DNA from: Candidatus Hartigia pinicola | GTDB taxonomy: Bacteria > Pseudomonadota > Gammaproteobacteria > Enterobacterales > Enterobacteriaceae | Direction: 5' to 3' | Assembly: GCA_020541205.1 (NCBI GenBank) | Contig: CP048208.1 | Coordinates: 1,364,001 to 1,428,000, forward strand | Length of the DNA: 64,000 nt | Part shown: positions 27,501 to 39,000 of the stretch, piece by piece | Position numbering within the stretch: position 1 is the stretch's first letter | Layout: each line of letters opens with the position of its first letter | Notes under the pieces: model-generated | The model's input: only the letters and a program-made list of their open reading frames with translations | Told to the model about the DNA's origin: nothing | The model's database searches: none | Program-made: the position numbers and the translations under genes

Positions 27501-28480
27501 TATACTTTTTAAAGTATAATTTTTCATGTATTATATAGGCATAAAAACCTATATCACTAGGTAATAGTAGACAATATTTCAAAAAATTACATATTAGCTC
27601 CTTAAAAACTTAAAGCATACAGATGTTAATCAATTAAATGCGTATAAAGTATTTTGTAGACTGAGTTGATAATATAAACATTAAATCACAGTGATGCATA
27701 TATCTCTAGAGACTTCTCTGAAAAGAATGTGTAAGTAAGTCGTTTTGCATAATTGACAATGTTAAAAAACCATAAAATTTAGTTAAACCTACTGATTCAG
27801 GTATTAAAAAATAATATAATTAGAAATTTATCGTTAGTTATATTCGCAACATAAACGTAATTTTTATACTCATAGATTTAAAAAGCATTCAAAGTGCGAA
27901 TACACTTCGTGAAAAATAATGATTCGAGTAAAGTGTTTGATATAAAAACCAGAAATTGTACTAGAGATGAAAGATGTTATCTTTATAATTTTAGCAACGA
28001 TAGAGTTTTCATAAATAAAAATCATTAATGAATTTTCCTGTAAATAAAAGTACTGAGGTATACGCCGAATGTCTTAACGGCCTTATTGATATGAATGTTT
28101 AGAAAAACTGTCGCCCAATAAAAATCATTTTAAAGTATTTTTATAGAAACATTAAATAGATTTTAGTAGCAATGCACAATAAAGCGATTAATACTTTAGA
28201 TTATGACTATATGTGTAAATGAAAATCATTTTACAAAAAACATTTTATGTTATCGGCATACATCCCGATAAACATATTAAAAATTGGAAATTTTTAATAA
28301 ACAATAGATTATTAGTGTAATAAATTTTCTGTTTTCTCGAAAAAGTCTCACTATTCCCACCTGTCATCAATAAATCAAGACAAATTATTATCAGATTCTA
28401 ATTAAAAATGATTACTCATATTGTAATATGATATCATGATTTTAACTAAATTTTATATTCAAAAAGATATTTTATCTTAA
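27500..28480 (-). pseudogene. ribF: ribF (riboflavin kinase/FAD synthetase), decayed
   Basis: Ghost of the bifunctional enzyme converting riboflavin to FMN and FAD. On the minus strand near 28105-28175, KIYLMFL-stop-KYFKMILLGDSF matches QNFISDLLVKHLRVKFLAVGDDF, preceded by RFIVH for RFAAL. Near 27945, FISSTISG matches the conserved RISSTAVR. No frame stays open and no GNFDGVHRGH nucleotide-binding motif is readable. It is divergent from rpsT, as in E. coli. The 3' boundary is approximate. FMN and FAD synthesis is normally indispensable, so an intact copy elsewhere or import must be asked about. Confidence 0.55.
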
Positions 28481-28612
28481 ACGAACAGCTTTTCCTGTAG
28501 TAAAAAAATCTTTATTCTTCTGGCTTATCAGTAATAAATATGCTAATACTATTTAGACATCTATCTACGCTGCAGTACATAAACGTTACTTAACGCCAAT
28601 TTATTGATACAT

Positions 28613-28643
28613 AAAGACTGAAGATTCATACCCCTCAGTCTTT
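28613..28643 (+). promoter_or_regulatory. Leader hairpin before rpsT
   Basis: AAAGACTGA (28613-28621) and TCAGTCTTT (28635-28643) form a perfect 9-bp inverted repeat with a 13-base loop, about 40 bases before the rpsT start. It could be an mRNA leader structure or the remains of a terminator. S20 in E. coli is autoregulated at translation, which makes a leader role possible but unproven. Confidence 0.5.
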
Positions 28644-28682
28644 AAATGATACTTAATAAAATATAATTTAGGAGTCTAGACC

Positions 28683-28943
28683 TTGGCTAATATCAAATCA
28701 GCTAAGAAACGTGCTATACAATCTGAAAAACGTCGTCAGCACAACGCCAGTCGTCGTTCTATGGTACGTACTTTTATCAAGAAAGTTTACCTTGCTATCT
28801 TTAATGGCGACAAGGAAGAGGCCCAGAGAGCATTTAAAGTCATGCAACCTATTATTGATCGTCATGCTACTAAAGGTCTAATTCATAAAAATAAAGCTGC
28901 ACGTCATAAAGCTAACTTATCTACTCAAATTAAAGTAATGTAA
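28683..28943 (+). CDS. rpsT: Small ribosomal subunit protein bS20
   Basis: Primary 16S rRNA-binding protein of the 30S body. The 86-aa product (87 in E. coli) begins [19 protein letters not shown] and keeps the conserved [14 protein letters not shown] and [15 protein letters not shown] blocks. It starts with TTG, as E. coli rpsT does (UUG), where the weak start is part of translational autorepression. A strong GGAG at 28671-28674 lies 8 nt upstream. A terminator follows at once, so it is a single-gene transcript. GC content is much higher than its flanks, as expected of a gene under strong selection. Confidence 0.98.
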   Translation: MANIKSAKKRAIQSEKRRQHNASRRSMVRTFIKKVYLAIFNGDKEEAQRAFKVMQPIIDRHATKGLIHKNKAARHKANLSTQIKVM

Positions 28944-28964
28944 TTTTGATTTTTGATTTAGTTT

Positions 28965-28988
28965 AAAAACCGGTTTATGCCGGTTTTT
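28965..28988 (+). terminator. Rho-independent terminator of rpsT
   Basis: AAAAACCGG and CCGGTTTTT pair perfectly around the 6-base loop TTTATG, with the T-run in the 3' arm, 22 bases after the rpsT stop. It is one of very few GC-containing hairpins in the window. Confidence 0.9.
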
Positions 28989-31900
28989 ATCTGTTAATTT
29001 TTCTAGTGAAGTATTTAAATAGTACTGAAAATAAATTCGAAAGCTCTCTATTACAAAACTCTAAATTTTTATAAAGTAAATAATACGCTTTAAAAATTAC
29101 ATAATGTTTTTCTTTAACACAATCTCGTAGCTAAACTTTAACGTACTTCTCTGCTTTAAATATATTTACTGTATACAGTAATACAATAAAAGGAATTGCA
29201 TATATACTATGCACGAAATTCCTTTATTCTTATTCTATTTTTAGGCTATTACATCATAAATTATATTTCAGATCCAAGTAAGTACGTTTTACACTAAAAC
29301 AACATGTTATTAAAATTAATAAATAACATTATTCTCAACATTTTAGTCACAGATTATTTAGACGATGACTAACAAAAATTAACACTAGATTATTTCATTA
29401 AAAACATTCTTACTGTAATAAATCTAAAAAATTATCTTATGATTATAAGATTAAACTACGTCTATAGTCATTGCGGCATTGTAATAGCATTTTATTCATA
29501 AATTAAAAACTAACAAAATAGAATAAATTAAGCTATTCTTACTTAAATTCATTGATCATCTAATCTTATTGTTAATATTGTATATTGATTATAATTATTT
29601 TAGAGGTAAAGATTTTATTTCGGATAACTAAAAATATTTTATTTATAGGTATTCTAAATAGAATAAAGAGAATTACAATTAAGATCGAAAAACTAAAATT
29701 TTATTCTTTTTTGAACTTCATTTTTGAACATGTCAACAACATCACAGATTAACTATACCATTTCTTAATACTTAAATAACTGAAATTATATATAACTAAC
29801 CAACCAAAAAATCTAATCAGCACACACTTTGTATTGAGAGTATATATAATCAATCTAAAATTTATAATATAATAAGTGTATGCTTTTATGTCAGACTTAT
29901 TATATGAATATGTATCAAATACTAAATAGTAAATATTATGCTCATATAATAGATAATACACCTTAAAATATATAATTCATTTTTATAAAACTAAAAGTTT
30001 CAATAGCTATTACTTTTATTTAATTATAATCAAAACCCATGTAAAACATGTTTTAACCGGTCATTCTGATCACATATCCTCTCAGAATTAAATTCGCTTA
30101 TCATATCAAGATAAATCAATAAATATTGAAATACTAACCCTGTTTCTGGGATCTAAAAAACATATCATTTTTTTAATAATTTTATATATATGAGATATAT
30201 TGTGTAAACTTATATATACTCAAAAGCCATTGATAGTACAAGAGCTTTAAAAATAATTTTCTCAGAAAAAATGTCGTATATTACTATTCTAAACTGTGAA
30301 ATGAGAAATTTATGTAGTGTATTCATTATATATGGTCATAAATCTATATTCAGAATATAGTATTTTACTACCTATAAACAAAAATTAAATATAATAAAAA
30401 ATTAATATTAAACTAATATTTTCATTATATTGATAAGTAAATTAACAACAGTACCTTTATATTTAAAAGGTATTATAGTTATTAAATTTATACTATTCGT
30501 AAAATTTTTACGATATTAAATAAATTTATACAATACGTATGATGGCTTTTGTAAAACTATGCCGGAACATTGATAAAAATACATTTAGATATATCTCGAA
30601 ATTAGTAACGTAACATAAAGTAAAAGTGCTTTTATATTAATACTAAATACGATTTTTTTTACTACTAAAGTAACACCAAAACATATCAATATATTAATAT
30701 GCTTTTCTGATTATCTTAAATGTACTTTAAAACAAACTAAGTAAAAAATCTATTTTCTCAAATCGACTTCATGAAAAACTAAGAATTTTTTTGAAATAGA
30801 ATAAATGTATTTTACTATCTGTGTCTAAAAAGTTTACAGAGTGTAAGCTCATTGAAAATTTTACTATTAATATCACTAAACTTTAACTTTATTAGTGATC
30901 ATAAAAACTTAATATTAAAGATAAAAGCATTTTCTAAGTTATTAGCACTTTTTGAATATTGTTCGCAATAATAAAATAATCAACATTAATGCAATAAACT
31001 AATAGCAGATATTCAAGTAGTCTCTAAGGTTCCTCTATATAACGGACTTTCTTAATTAATGTAAGACATATTAAAAAACTGAATACTTAATAAACGTCTT
31101 AAATATATTGATTAAGTTTTGCTATTTCAATATTCACATCTAGTATATAATAAACACAATCGAACATGTTTTTACTTGAATACTCTGTGGTTATTTATAT
31201 ACTCATTCAGATAGTACAATGATTATTCGTATACACTAAATTATACAAATTCACCTTCTTATCTACAATACAATCTGATTGTAATTATAATGATATAATT
31301 TAGATAACTAGTTTTTACTGCAACATATCATTACATACTGAAAATTGTTTTATTTACATTACAAGATTTTCATGAACTTTATTTGAATTTTTATTTTTTG
31401 CAGGCACTAAGGATCGCTAAAGAATATTAGTATTCTCACACCTCTTACGAAGCATATTGATAACTGTATTTTAACACCTGATCTTGCTTACTTAACTATT
31501 ATTTCTAATGATTTTTCTTTTCAAAAGTTTATAATACTAATATGCAAAATTCTTTTTAGAAACAGTTAGGATAACATTATTATTAATAAGCACGCTTGAA
31601 TATACACGCAAGTATATATAACAAGTAAATATAAATTATTTTTTGTTAACATATATATTTTCGTTGTCTAAACAAAAAAGCTTAAAAGCTTCATCTTTTA
31701 TATTTTCTTCATAACATTAATATTATAAACTTTATTCTATTAAAATAGAATCTATGAAAATAGTCATATTTAAACATTAAATCAGTTATTAAAAAATACG
31801 ATATAATAAAAAAATAATAAAATTATCTATTTTAGATTAAGTGATTTTATTCTTTAATATTTCGAATATTCGATTAACAGTCAATTACATTGATACAATA

Positions 31901-31991
31901 TTAATAAAGATCGCGTCAAATCTACAATAGCTTATTAACACTACAACATAGATGCAAAGCAATCAAAGATGTTAATAAAGATCGTTTTTAG
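28989..31991. other. Gene-free 3 kb; nhaA/nhaR position
   Basis: In E. coli nhaA and nhaR lie between dnaJ and rpsT in this arrangement, but I could not align either. The only structure noted is an interrupted hairpin at about 29188-29225 (AAAAGGAATT with AATTCCTTT, inner GCATA/TATGC). Open frames such as 29749-29961 look random. Confidence 0.5.
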
Positions 31992-32021
31992 AAAAAATAC
32001 CTACTAATTCAGTAGGTATTT
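31992..32021 (-). terminator. Rho-independent terminator of dnaKJ
   Basis: On the minus strand AAATACCTACT pairs perfectly with AGTAGGTATTT around GAATT, followed by a T-run, 16 bases after the dnaJ stop. The 11-bp stem with U-tract is a standard terminator for the dnaK-dnaJ transcript. Confidence 0.9.
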
Positions 32022-32036
32022 CCTAATTCATCTTTA

Positions 32037-33158
32037 TTATTTATTAGTTAAATCATCAAAAAATTTTTTCACACCATCTAAAAAACTTTTAGAGCGAGGA
32101 CTATTTTTTTCACCACTTGTGCCGCCTAATGATTCACCAAACTCTTTGAGTAATTTCTTTTGTTTTTCATTAAGTTTTACTGGCGTTTCAACAACAGTAT
32201 GACACATTAAATCTCCCTGCAAACCACCACGAATAGATTTTACGCCTTTACATTTTATGCGGAAAATCTTACCTGTTTGAGTTTCAGGAGGAATTGTAAG
32301 TTTTACTCGACCATGAAGAGTGGGAACTTCCATTTCACCCCCTAGCGCAGCAATTGTGAAATTAATCGGTATTTCACAATGTAAATTATTGCCATCACGC
32401 TCAAAGATGTTATGTGGTAGTACTTGTATTTGGACAAAGATATCGCCTGATTGCGAACCTTTTTCTCCCATTTCACCTTCGCCAGATAAACGCACTCGAT
32501 CCCCTGTATCAATTCCAGCAGGAATTTTAACAGATAAGGTTTTGTAGCATTTAACACGACCATGTCCATGACATTTATTACATAAGGTTTTGATCACCTT
32601 ACCTCGACCATGACAAGTTGGACAAGGTTGTTGTACAGAAAAAAAACCCTGACGCATATGAACTTGCCCTATACCATTACAAGTCAAACACTTATCAGCA
32701 CTAGTACCTGGTTTTGCACCACTTCCATAACAAATATCACAAGCTTCTAATGTCGGGATACGGATCTCTTTTGTTACTCCACGAACAGCTTCTTCAAGAG
32801 TTAAATCCATGTTATACTGTAGATCAGAACCACGGTTTGAGCGTTGTTGTCTTCGACCATTTCCAAAAATATCACCGAAAACATCTCCAAAGATATCACT
32901 AAAATCAGCACCACTACCTGCTCCGCTTTGTTCGAAGGCGGTATGACCATACTGATCATATGCAGCACGCTTTTTTTCATCAGAAAGTACTTCATATGCT
33001 TCTTTGATTTCTTTAAACTTCGCTTCTGATGCATCTTTATTATTCTGATTACGATCAGGATGATATTGCATTGCTAAACGCTTATATGCGCGTTTGACCT
33101 CTTTTGTAGAAGCATTTTTTGGGAGGGATAAAACCTCATAAAAATCTCGTTTTGCCAT
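32037..33158 (-). CDS. dnaJ: Chaperone DnaJ (Hsp40)
   Basis: Co-chaperone that delivers unfolded clients to DnaK and stimulates its ATPase. The product is 373 aa (376 in E. coli). The J domain (about 1-70) holds HPDRN. A Gly/Phe-rich linker with repeated FGD/FGN follows (about 77-105). Four zinc-binding CxxCxGxG repeats are intact ([32 protein letters not shown]; about 135-200), and the C-terminal substrate domains end with [20 protein letters not shown] lies about 7 nt before the start. It is downstream of dnaK in the same direction with a 109-base gap containing a hairpin. Confidence 0.97.
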   Translation of the reverse strand: MAKRDFYEVLSLPKNASTKEVKRAYKRLAMQYHPDRNQNNKDASEAKFKEIKEAYEVLSDEKKRAAYDQYGHTAFEQSGAGSGADFSDIFGDVFGDIFGNGRRQQRSNRGSDLQYNMDLTLEEAVRGVTKEIRIPTLEACDICYGSGAKPGTSADKCLTCNGIGQVHMRQGFFSVQQPCPTCHGRGKVIKTLCNKCHGHGRVKCYKTLSVKIPAGIDTGDRVRLSGEGEMGEKGSQSGDIFVQIQVLPHNIFERDGNNLHCEIPINFTIAALGGEMEVPTLHGRVKLTIPPETQTGKIFRIKCKGVKSIRGGLQGDLMCHTVVETPVKLNEKQKKLLKEFGESLGGTSGEKNSPRSKSFLDGVKKFFDDLTNK

Positions 33159-33176
33159 TGATTGTACCTTAACATG

Positions 33177-33214
33177 CCGACACAGGCGTAGAAACCACCC
33201 GACGCCTATGTCGG
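33177..33214 (-). promoter_or_regulatory. Hairpin in the dnaK-dnaJ intergenic region
   Basis: CCGACACAGGCGT (33177-33189) pairs with ACGCCTATGTCGG (33202-33214), 13 bp with one G:T-type mismatch and a 12-base loop. It is strikingly GC-rich for this genome, lies between dnaK stop and dnaJ start, and lacks a T-run. It may protect or attenuate the dnaK 3' end, so that dnaK exceeds dnaJ. Confidence 0.7.
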
Positions 33215-33267
33215 GTATCAGTAATCATTAATAACCATTAGCAAGGTCGCTGCAGCCGCGCAAGCCA

Positions 33268-35181
33268 TTATTTTTTGGCTTTATCGTTCACTTCCTCGAA
33301 CTCAGCATCAACAACATCGTCATCTTTTTTTGCTTTTATACTTGCATCAGAAGTACTAGCTTGAGCTTGTTGCTGTGAAATATCCAGAAGTTTAGCTGAA
33401 GCAGTAACTAAAGCACGGATCTTAGCTTCAATATCGGTTTTATCTTCACTTTTATTTGCTTCTTCAAGTTCAGATATTGCTTTTTCGATGTTAGTTTTAT
33501 CTTCCGAGAGTAGCTTATCGCCAGCTTCTTTCATTTGCTTACGTGTACCATGAATCAATTGATCAGTTTGGTTGCGAACTTGTACTAACTCTTCAAATAC
33601 ACGATCAGCTTCTGAGTTTGCTTCTGCGTCATGCACCATGTTTTCAATTTCTTTATCAGTTAAACCTGAGGAAGCTTTAATAGTGATCTTTTGTTCACGA
33701 CCACTATGCTTGTCTTTTGCAGAAACATGCAAAATACCATCAGCATCGATATCAAATGTCACTTCAATTTGTGGCATGCCACGTGGTGCAGGTTGGATAC
33801 CATCTAAGTTAAATTGCCCCAATGATTTATTATCACTTGAACGTTTACGTTCACCTTGCAGAACGTGAATAGTCACAGCAGATTGATTATCATCTGCTGT
33901 TGAAAATACTTGACTATGTTTAGTTGGAATAGTTGTATTCTTCGTGATTAACGAAGTCATCACACCACCCATTGTTTCAATGCCTAAAGATAACGGAGTT
34001 ACATCAAGTAACAAAACATCTTTAACATCACCAGATAATACGCCACCTTGAACAGCCGCGCCTATTGCAACAGTTTCATCTGGATTAACGTCTTTACGTG
34101 GTTCTTTACCAAAAAAATCAGCAACTACTTTTTGAACCATAGGCATGCGAATTTGTCCACCAACTAAAATTACATCGTCAATATCACCTACTTTTAAACC
34201 TGCGTCCTGCAAAGCAACTTTTACAGGCTCCATAGTACGTTTAATTAAATCTTCGACTAAAGACTCTAGTTTTGCACGAGTCACTTTAATATTCATATGC
34301 TTAGGGCCTATAGCATCAGCACTAATATATGGTAGATTAACATCTGTTTGTTGAGCAGAAGAAAGCTCGATCTTTGCTTTTTCAGCTGATTCTTTCAGTC
34401 GTTGCATTGCAAGTGGATCATTACGCAGATCCACACCTTGATTTTTCTTAAACTCATCCACTAAATAGTTGATTAAACGATTATCAAAATCTTCACCACC
34501 TAAATGCGTATCACCATTAGTTGCTAACACTTCATATGTTTTTTCTCCATTCACTTCATCAATTTCAATAATTGATAGATCGAATGTACCACCACCCAAA
34601 TCATAAACCGCAATAGTACGATTACCTGTTTCTTTATCTAGCCCATAAGCCAAAGCTGCTGCGGTTGGTTCATTAATAATACGCTTAACATCTAAACCAG
34701 CGATACGCCCTGCATCTTTTGTTGCTTGACGCTGAGCATCATTGAAATAAGCAGGAACAGTAATAACTGCTTCTGTTATCGACTCACCCAAGTAATCTTC
34801 TGCTGTCTTCTTCATTTTTTTTAGCACTTCAGCTGAAACTTGTGGTGGAGCCATTTTTTTATTTTTCACATCTAACCAAACATCACCATTACCTGCTTCA
34901 ATTATTTTATATGGCATAATAGCAACGTCACGCTGCACTTCTTCATCTTGGAAGCGACGGCCAATCAAGCGTTTAATCGCAAACAATGTATTTTCTGGAT
35001 TAGTCACTGCCTGACGTTTAGCAGGTTGACCAATCAGAATCTCACCATCTTGTGTATATGCTATGATGGAAGGAGTTGTACGATCACCTTCACTGTTTTC
35101 AAGAACACGCGCAGTATTACCATCCATAATCGCAACGCATGAGTTTGTTGTGCCTAGGTCGATACCAATAATTTTACCCAT
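33268..35181 (-). CDS. dnaK: Chaperone DnaK (Hsp70)
   Basis: ATP-dependent Hsp70 that folds and protects cytosolic proteins together with DnaJ and GrpE. The product is 637 aa (638 in E. coli). The nucleotide-binding domain (about 1-385) carries [29 protein letters not shown] and DLGGGTFD. The substrate domain follows (about 390-505, with [14 protein letters not shown]). The helical lid ends in a Gln/Ala/Asp-rich tail closing [14 protein letters not shown] lies 8 nt before the ATG. The first gene of dnaK-dnaJ, it is preceded by a canonical heat-shock promoter. GC content is well above the flanks, indicating strong selection; high chaperone output is typical of symbionts carrying many destabilising mutations. 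Confidence 0.98.
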   Translation of the reverse strand: MGKIIGIDLGTTNSCVAIMDGNTARVLENSEGDRTTPSIIAYTQDGEILIGQPAKRQAVTNPENTLFAIKRLIGRRFQDEEVQRDVAIMPYKIIEAGNGDVWLDVKNKKMAPPQVSAEVLKKMKKTAEDYLGESITEAVITVPAYFNDAQRQATKDAGRIAGLDVKRIINEPTAAALAYGLDKETGNRTIAVYDLGGGTFDLSIIEIDEVNGEKTYEVLATNGDTHLGGEDFDNRLINYLVDEFKKNQGVDLRNDPLAMQRLKESAEKAKIELSSAQQTDVNLPYISADAIGPKHMNIKVTRAKLESLVEDLIKRTMEPVKVALQDAGLKVGDIDDVILVGGQIRMPMVQKVVADFFGKEPRKDVNPDETVAIGAAVQGGVLSGDVKDVLLLDVTPLSLGIETMGGVMTSLITKNTTIPTKHSQVFSTADDNQSAVTIHVLQGERKRSSDNKSLGQFNLDGIQPAPRGMPQIEVTFDIDADGILHVSAKDKHSGREQKITIKASSGLTDKEIENMVHDAEANSEADRVFEELVQVRNQTDQLIHGTRKQMKEAGDKLLSEDKTNIEKAISELEEANKSEDKTDIEAKIRALVTASAKLLDISQQQAQASTSDASIKAKKDDDVVDAEFEEVNDKAKK

Positions 35182-35228
35182 CTAAACCGCCTCCAAAGGA
35201 ATTTTTTATTCAATTTCAATACCAATCT

Positions 35229-35258
35229 ATATGAGGCTTAATATTTCATTTTCAAGGG
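35229..35258 (-). promoter_or_regulatory. Sigma-32 heat-shock promoter of dnaK
   Basis: On the minus strand CCCTTGAA (35258-35251) is followed after 14 bases by CCTCATAT (35236-35229), 48 bases upstream of dnaK. This matches the sigma-32 consensus CTTGAA-N13/14-CCCCATNT and has the same 14-base spacing as E. coli dnaK P1. One -10 C is replaced by T. Confidence 0.82.
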
Positions 35259-35259
35259 A

Positions 35260-37851
35260 GTTTTAGTGCTAGATAAAAATATTTTTGCTTTATACAATAA
35301 TTTTCATTTATAACGAAGAATAGGTTAAAAATTAGAGAATCATTTCATTCATACATGCAATAGTTTAAAATTTTTATATTTTTTAAAAACAATTGTCTTG
35401 AAATGACAATTGCATTAAGACATACTACGGAAAATTTTCTAACAACTTAAATGAAAAAAGTCTACAACTCTATATCAATTTAAATGTTAATATTTTACTA
35501 AAGATACTATATAATTAGGAAAGAAAATGTGTATAAAGTTTTTATGCACTAATCTCTGTTTTTAAATAAATTGTTAATAGAATTAATTCTCTTCTAGCAT
35601 TTCCAACAAAATACCTCACATATTATTATTTTAAGTTATGTAAAACTATTTAAAAAAAATAAAAGAAAGATTTTCTAAATGTAGACATTAAAATATTTTC
35701 ACAGATAACATTTTCATTAATTAACATGTTAATATAAATATTATAATCATTAATAAGCAATTATTTTTAATACTATTGTAGCTTCTGAAAAACTATAATA
35801 TGAATACAACACTTACTAAAATAACATACACGTAGCATTAGACACAGGATGTGTTTAATAAAAAATAGCATATAAAGTACATTGCTATCTTTAATTTTGC
35901 ATCAAATAATACTTATCTAAATGAAAATCTATTTAAAATGATTAGTTGAAAAAATAAAACATTGTCGCATAATACGTGCTATATTACTGATAATATCAAA
36001 ATATTAATATTCTATGTACTCTACACTTTGCGTATATGCATTAAGTATATTACAGACGTAACACACATTAAATAGACTCAAATATCACTAAAATATAAAA
36101 AACAGTAATATTTATTTAAATATCTGTTTTCATTTTTTCAATTTAACATGAATTATTTTCTATGACGTGACGAAAAATACTAAAACACCTCTTAAAATAA
36201 CGATTTTAATAAAGTATAAAACCCTACAAAAGTATGAAAAAAATAATTTTTGATGAAATGGAGGCGGTAGTAATAAATGAGATCGTCATTAATAATTCTG
36301 CAATTAAAATATCTATTAGAAAAATTTCAACATAATTTTACATTTTTTTATCATTTTAATATCTTAAAGATCCAGAAAATAAAAGAACACTTTTACTCGT
36401 TGTAATCTAAAGTTGTAGTATTTCATATTAGTGTAACTAATGAATATTTATAATCTAAAATCAACTTAGCTCTATATGATATGCAAGAAACAATAAAGAG
36501 TATTAGGATACATGAAAAAACATTCTAGGATACATAATTTCAATGCTTGATGTAAGTTAAAATTTTTAAAAAACATAAGAATAACAATTAATAAACAGCA
36601 ATATCATGTATCTATTCAAATAGATATAGTTTGCTTTTCTTTATAACTTAATAGATACATACAAAACAGATACTATCTAAAACTAGAGGACATTCGATCG
36701 TTACTTACAATGCACTATCAATCGATATTAATCGCCTAAAAAATTTAAAATAAATAATAAATAAACTTTAATGAATTTATTTTAAATCATAATACAGTGA
36801 GCCAATCAACAAGATTGTTATATAAAACTTAATGATTTTGTCATCTTTTATATTTTTTATTAAGCTCAAGAAATATTGCATTATACTATTAAGTTTTGGC
36901 ATTTTATTAATAGATTTAAAATACGCATCTGATACAAAATTCACGAGAGTATAGTTAGATTTAGTTACTAAAACGTTATTAATTAAATCTTGAAGAAGAT
37001 CTTACAGAACTTCATAGATAATCTTTACCATTCGAATTAATGAAACGAGATTTATTCGCGACCATAGGATTTAATGACATTCAATAAATAATCCATGGAA
37101 TTTTAGCAGAGTCAGTAAGCATTAGTATGGAAATTTAACATTTTCAACGAAAAATATTTTTCTTATTATCATGCATATCGTTAAATATTATCTTTTAATA
37201 CTCAAAAGCCGAACCTACTTTTCTAAAATAGAAATATAAGTATTTCTATACACAATAGCGTTAATTTTTCTGCGAACTTATTCCTAATATTTAAGAGATT
37301 AAGAATATTATTTTGTGTCTAAAAATTATAGAAGCATAAATAAATTATTTTTATGTATTCAGTGCTGAAGAATATCTAAACTTCATTTTTTATCAAAGAT
37401 AAATAAATTATTTATTATTGATTTTTTAAAAAAGTAAAATAGTAAATTTCACAATATAATCTTCATTCAAATAATTCATAGTATTTTATAAAAAAAATAT
37501 TTTTATATTTTAAACTTAAAATAATACAATTGATATTCTTAATGTAGTAATATAACTCAGTTATCGAAATGATTTAAATATCATAAAATTTATGTATGAG
37601 CATGTTATGTGGCGACTGAATGTAATATCAACACTAATAAATAAAATGATTATATATCCATACCAGTATAATATTTTCAAACTAAAATTCAATTTAAAAA
37701 ATGCAATTTAAATTTAAAAAGTAAAACGATCAAATATTAATTAATTTCTTATGAATAAATTGTAATTTCTTGCAATAACTTAAATGCACGATACTATTAT
37801 TATACGGAGCAACTTTTACCTACATTCCTTTATGATAACGAGATTCAAGAA
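35260..37851. other. Gene-free 2.6 kb with unidentified coding-like fragments
   Basis: No intact gene. Two plus-strand stretches read like broken protein: near 36226-36330 a frame opening MKKIIFDEMEAVVINEIVI, and near 36980-37130 NLEEDLTELHR-stop-SLPFELMKRDLFATIGF followed by NDIQ. I do not recognise either family. In E. coli yaaW, satP and mog lie between dnaK and talB, but none of them aligned. Confidence 0.4.
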
Positions 37852-38805
37852 ATGACTGATAAATTAAGTGCTTTACGTAATCTAACCACCATTGTAGCTG
37901 ACACTAGTGATATTGAAGCTATAAAACTTTATAAACCACAAGACGCAACAACTAACCCTTCTTTAATTTTAAATGCAGCCAAAAACCCTGAATATTGTAC
38001 ATTGATTAATGAAGCAATTGAGTCGGCACGTAAGACAACCAGTAATCTTGAACAGAAAATAATAACTGGCTGTGACAAATTGGCAGTTAACATCGGTTTA
38101 GAGATCTTAAAATTAATTCCTGGCCGTATTTCTACTGAAATTGATGCACGTTTATCTTATGACCAAGAGGCGTGCATCACCAAAGCTCGCCATCTGATCA
38201 GACTGTATAACGACGCTGGTATCAAAAATGATCGTCTTCTAATCAAACTAGCTTCAACTTGGCAGGGTATTCGCGCAGCAGAAACTCTAGAAAAAGAAGG
38301 TATTCATTGTAACCTAACTTTAGTATTTTCTTTTGCTCAAGCGCGTGCATGTGCTGATGCAGGCGTTTTCCTTATCTCTCCTTTTGTTGGCCGTATCCTA
38401 GATTGGTATAAATTACATACCAATAAAAAAGAGTTTTCTCCGCAAAAAGATCCAGGTGTAATTTCAGTCACGAAAATTTATAATTATTACAAATCACATG
38501 GATATAAAACAATTGTTATGGGTGCAAGTTTTCGCAATATTGGCGAAATTTTAGAATTAGCAGGTTGTGACCGCCTAACTATCTCCCCAGAATTGCTTCA
38601 AGAATTGTCTAAATCACGAGGTGAAATTATTCGTAAATTAACCTACCCTAATAATGTAAAAAAACCTAAAGATAAATTGACAGACGCTCAGTTTTATTGG
38701 CAGCATAATGAGGATCCAATGGCAGTTGATAATTTGGCTAATGGTATTTGTAAATTTGCACGTGACCAAGCCAAACTAGAAAAGATATTTTCAGAACTTT
38801 TATAG
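37852..38805 (+). CDS. talB: Transaldolase B
   Basis: Transfers a dihydroxyacetone unit between sedoheptulose 7-phosphate and glyceraldehyde 3-phosphate in the non-oxidative pentose phosphate pathway; cytosolic homodimer. The 317-aa product equals E. coli TalB in length. Visible are the N-terminal [22 protein letters not shown], the catalytic Asp near residue 17, [12 protein letters not shown], the Schiff-base lysine in [15 protein letters not shown] (about residue 132), and [11 protein letters not shown]. It stands alone: upstream is 2.6 kb of dead DNA. In E. coli talB and dnaK have the same orientation, here they are divergent, so an inversion separates them. No convincing ribosome-binding site is visible. 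Confidence 0.96.
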   Translation: MTDKLSALRNLTTIVADTSDIEAIKLYKPQDATTNPSLILNAAKNPEYCTLINEAIESARKTTSNLEQKIITGCDKLAVNIGLEILKLIPGRISTEIDARLSYDQEACITKARHLIRLYNDAGIKNDRLLIKLASTWQGIRAAETLEKEGIHCNLTLVFSFAQARACADAGVFLISPFVGRILDWYKLHTNKKEFSPQKDPGVISVTKIYNYYKSHGYKTIVMGASFRNIGEILELAGCDRLTISPELLQELSKSRGEIIRKLTYPNNVKKPKDKLTDAQFYWQHNEDPMAVDNLANGICKFARDQAKLEKIFSELL

Positions 38806-38974
38806 TTGTTATTAGCATTACTAATTTCCAAAAATTTATAATATATACAATACTATCAATTGCTATTAATTGCCAAATTGAAAATCTAGCGCTTTCATAT
38901 CATAACTGAGATAAAAATTTCTTTTTATTTTTATGATATAGATATAACATTACATTCTAAATATAATAACTTAA

Positions 38975-39000
38975 TCATCCAGTAAAAAGTTACTGGATGA
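38975..39000 (+). repeat. 11-bp perfect hairpin downstream of talB
   Basis: TCATCCAGTAA (38975-38985) and TTACTGGATGA (38990-39000) form a perfect stem with a 4-base loop, 170 bases after the talB stop. There is no T-run, so it is a weak terminator candidate at best; it could stabilise the talB mRNA end. Confidence 0.5.

Noticed and set aside
27397-27582. GFYAYII in a minus-strand frame as the RibF GVYAVEV motif
   Set aside because: It lies about 200 bases further from the other RibF pieces than the protein allows, so I did not use it as evidence.
29749-29961. 70-codon minus-strand frame
   Set aside because: Composition is dominated by Tyr, Ile, Asn and Leu as expected from random AT-rich DNA; no start context and no resemblance to neighbours.
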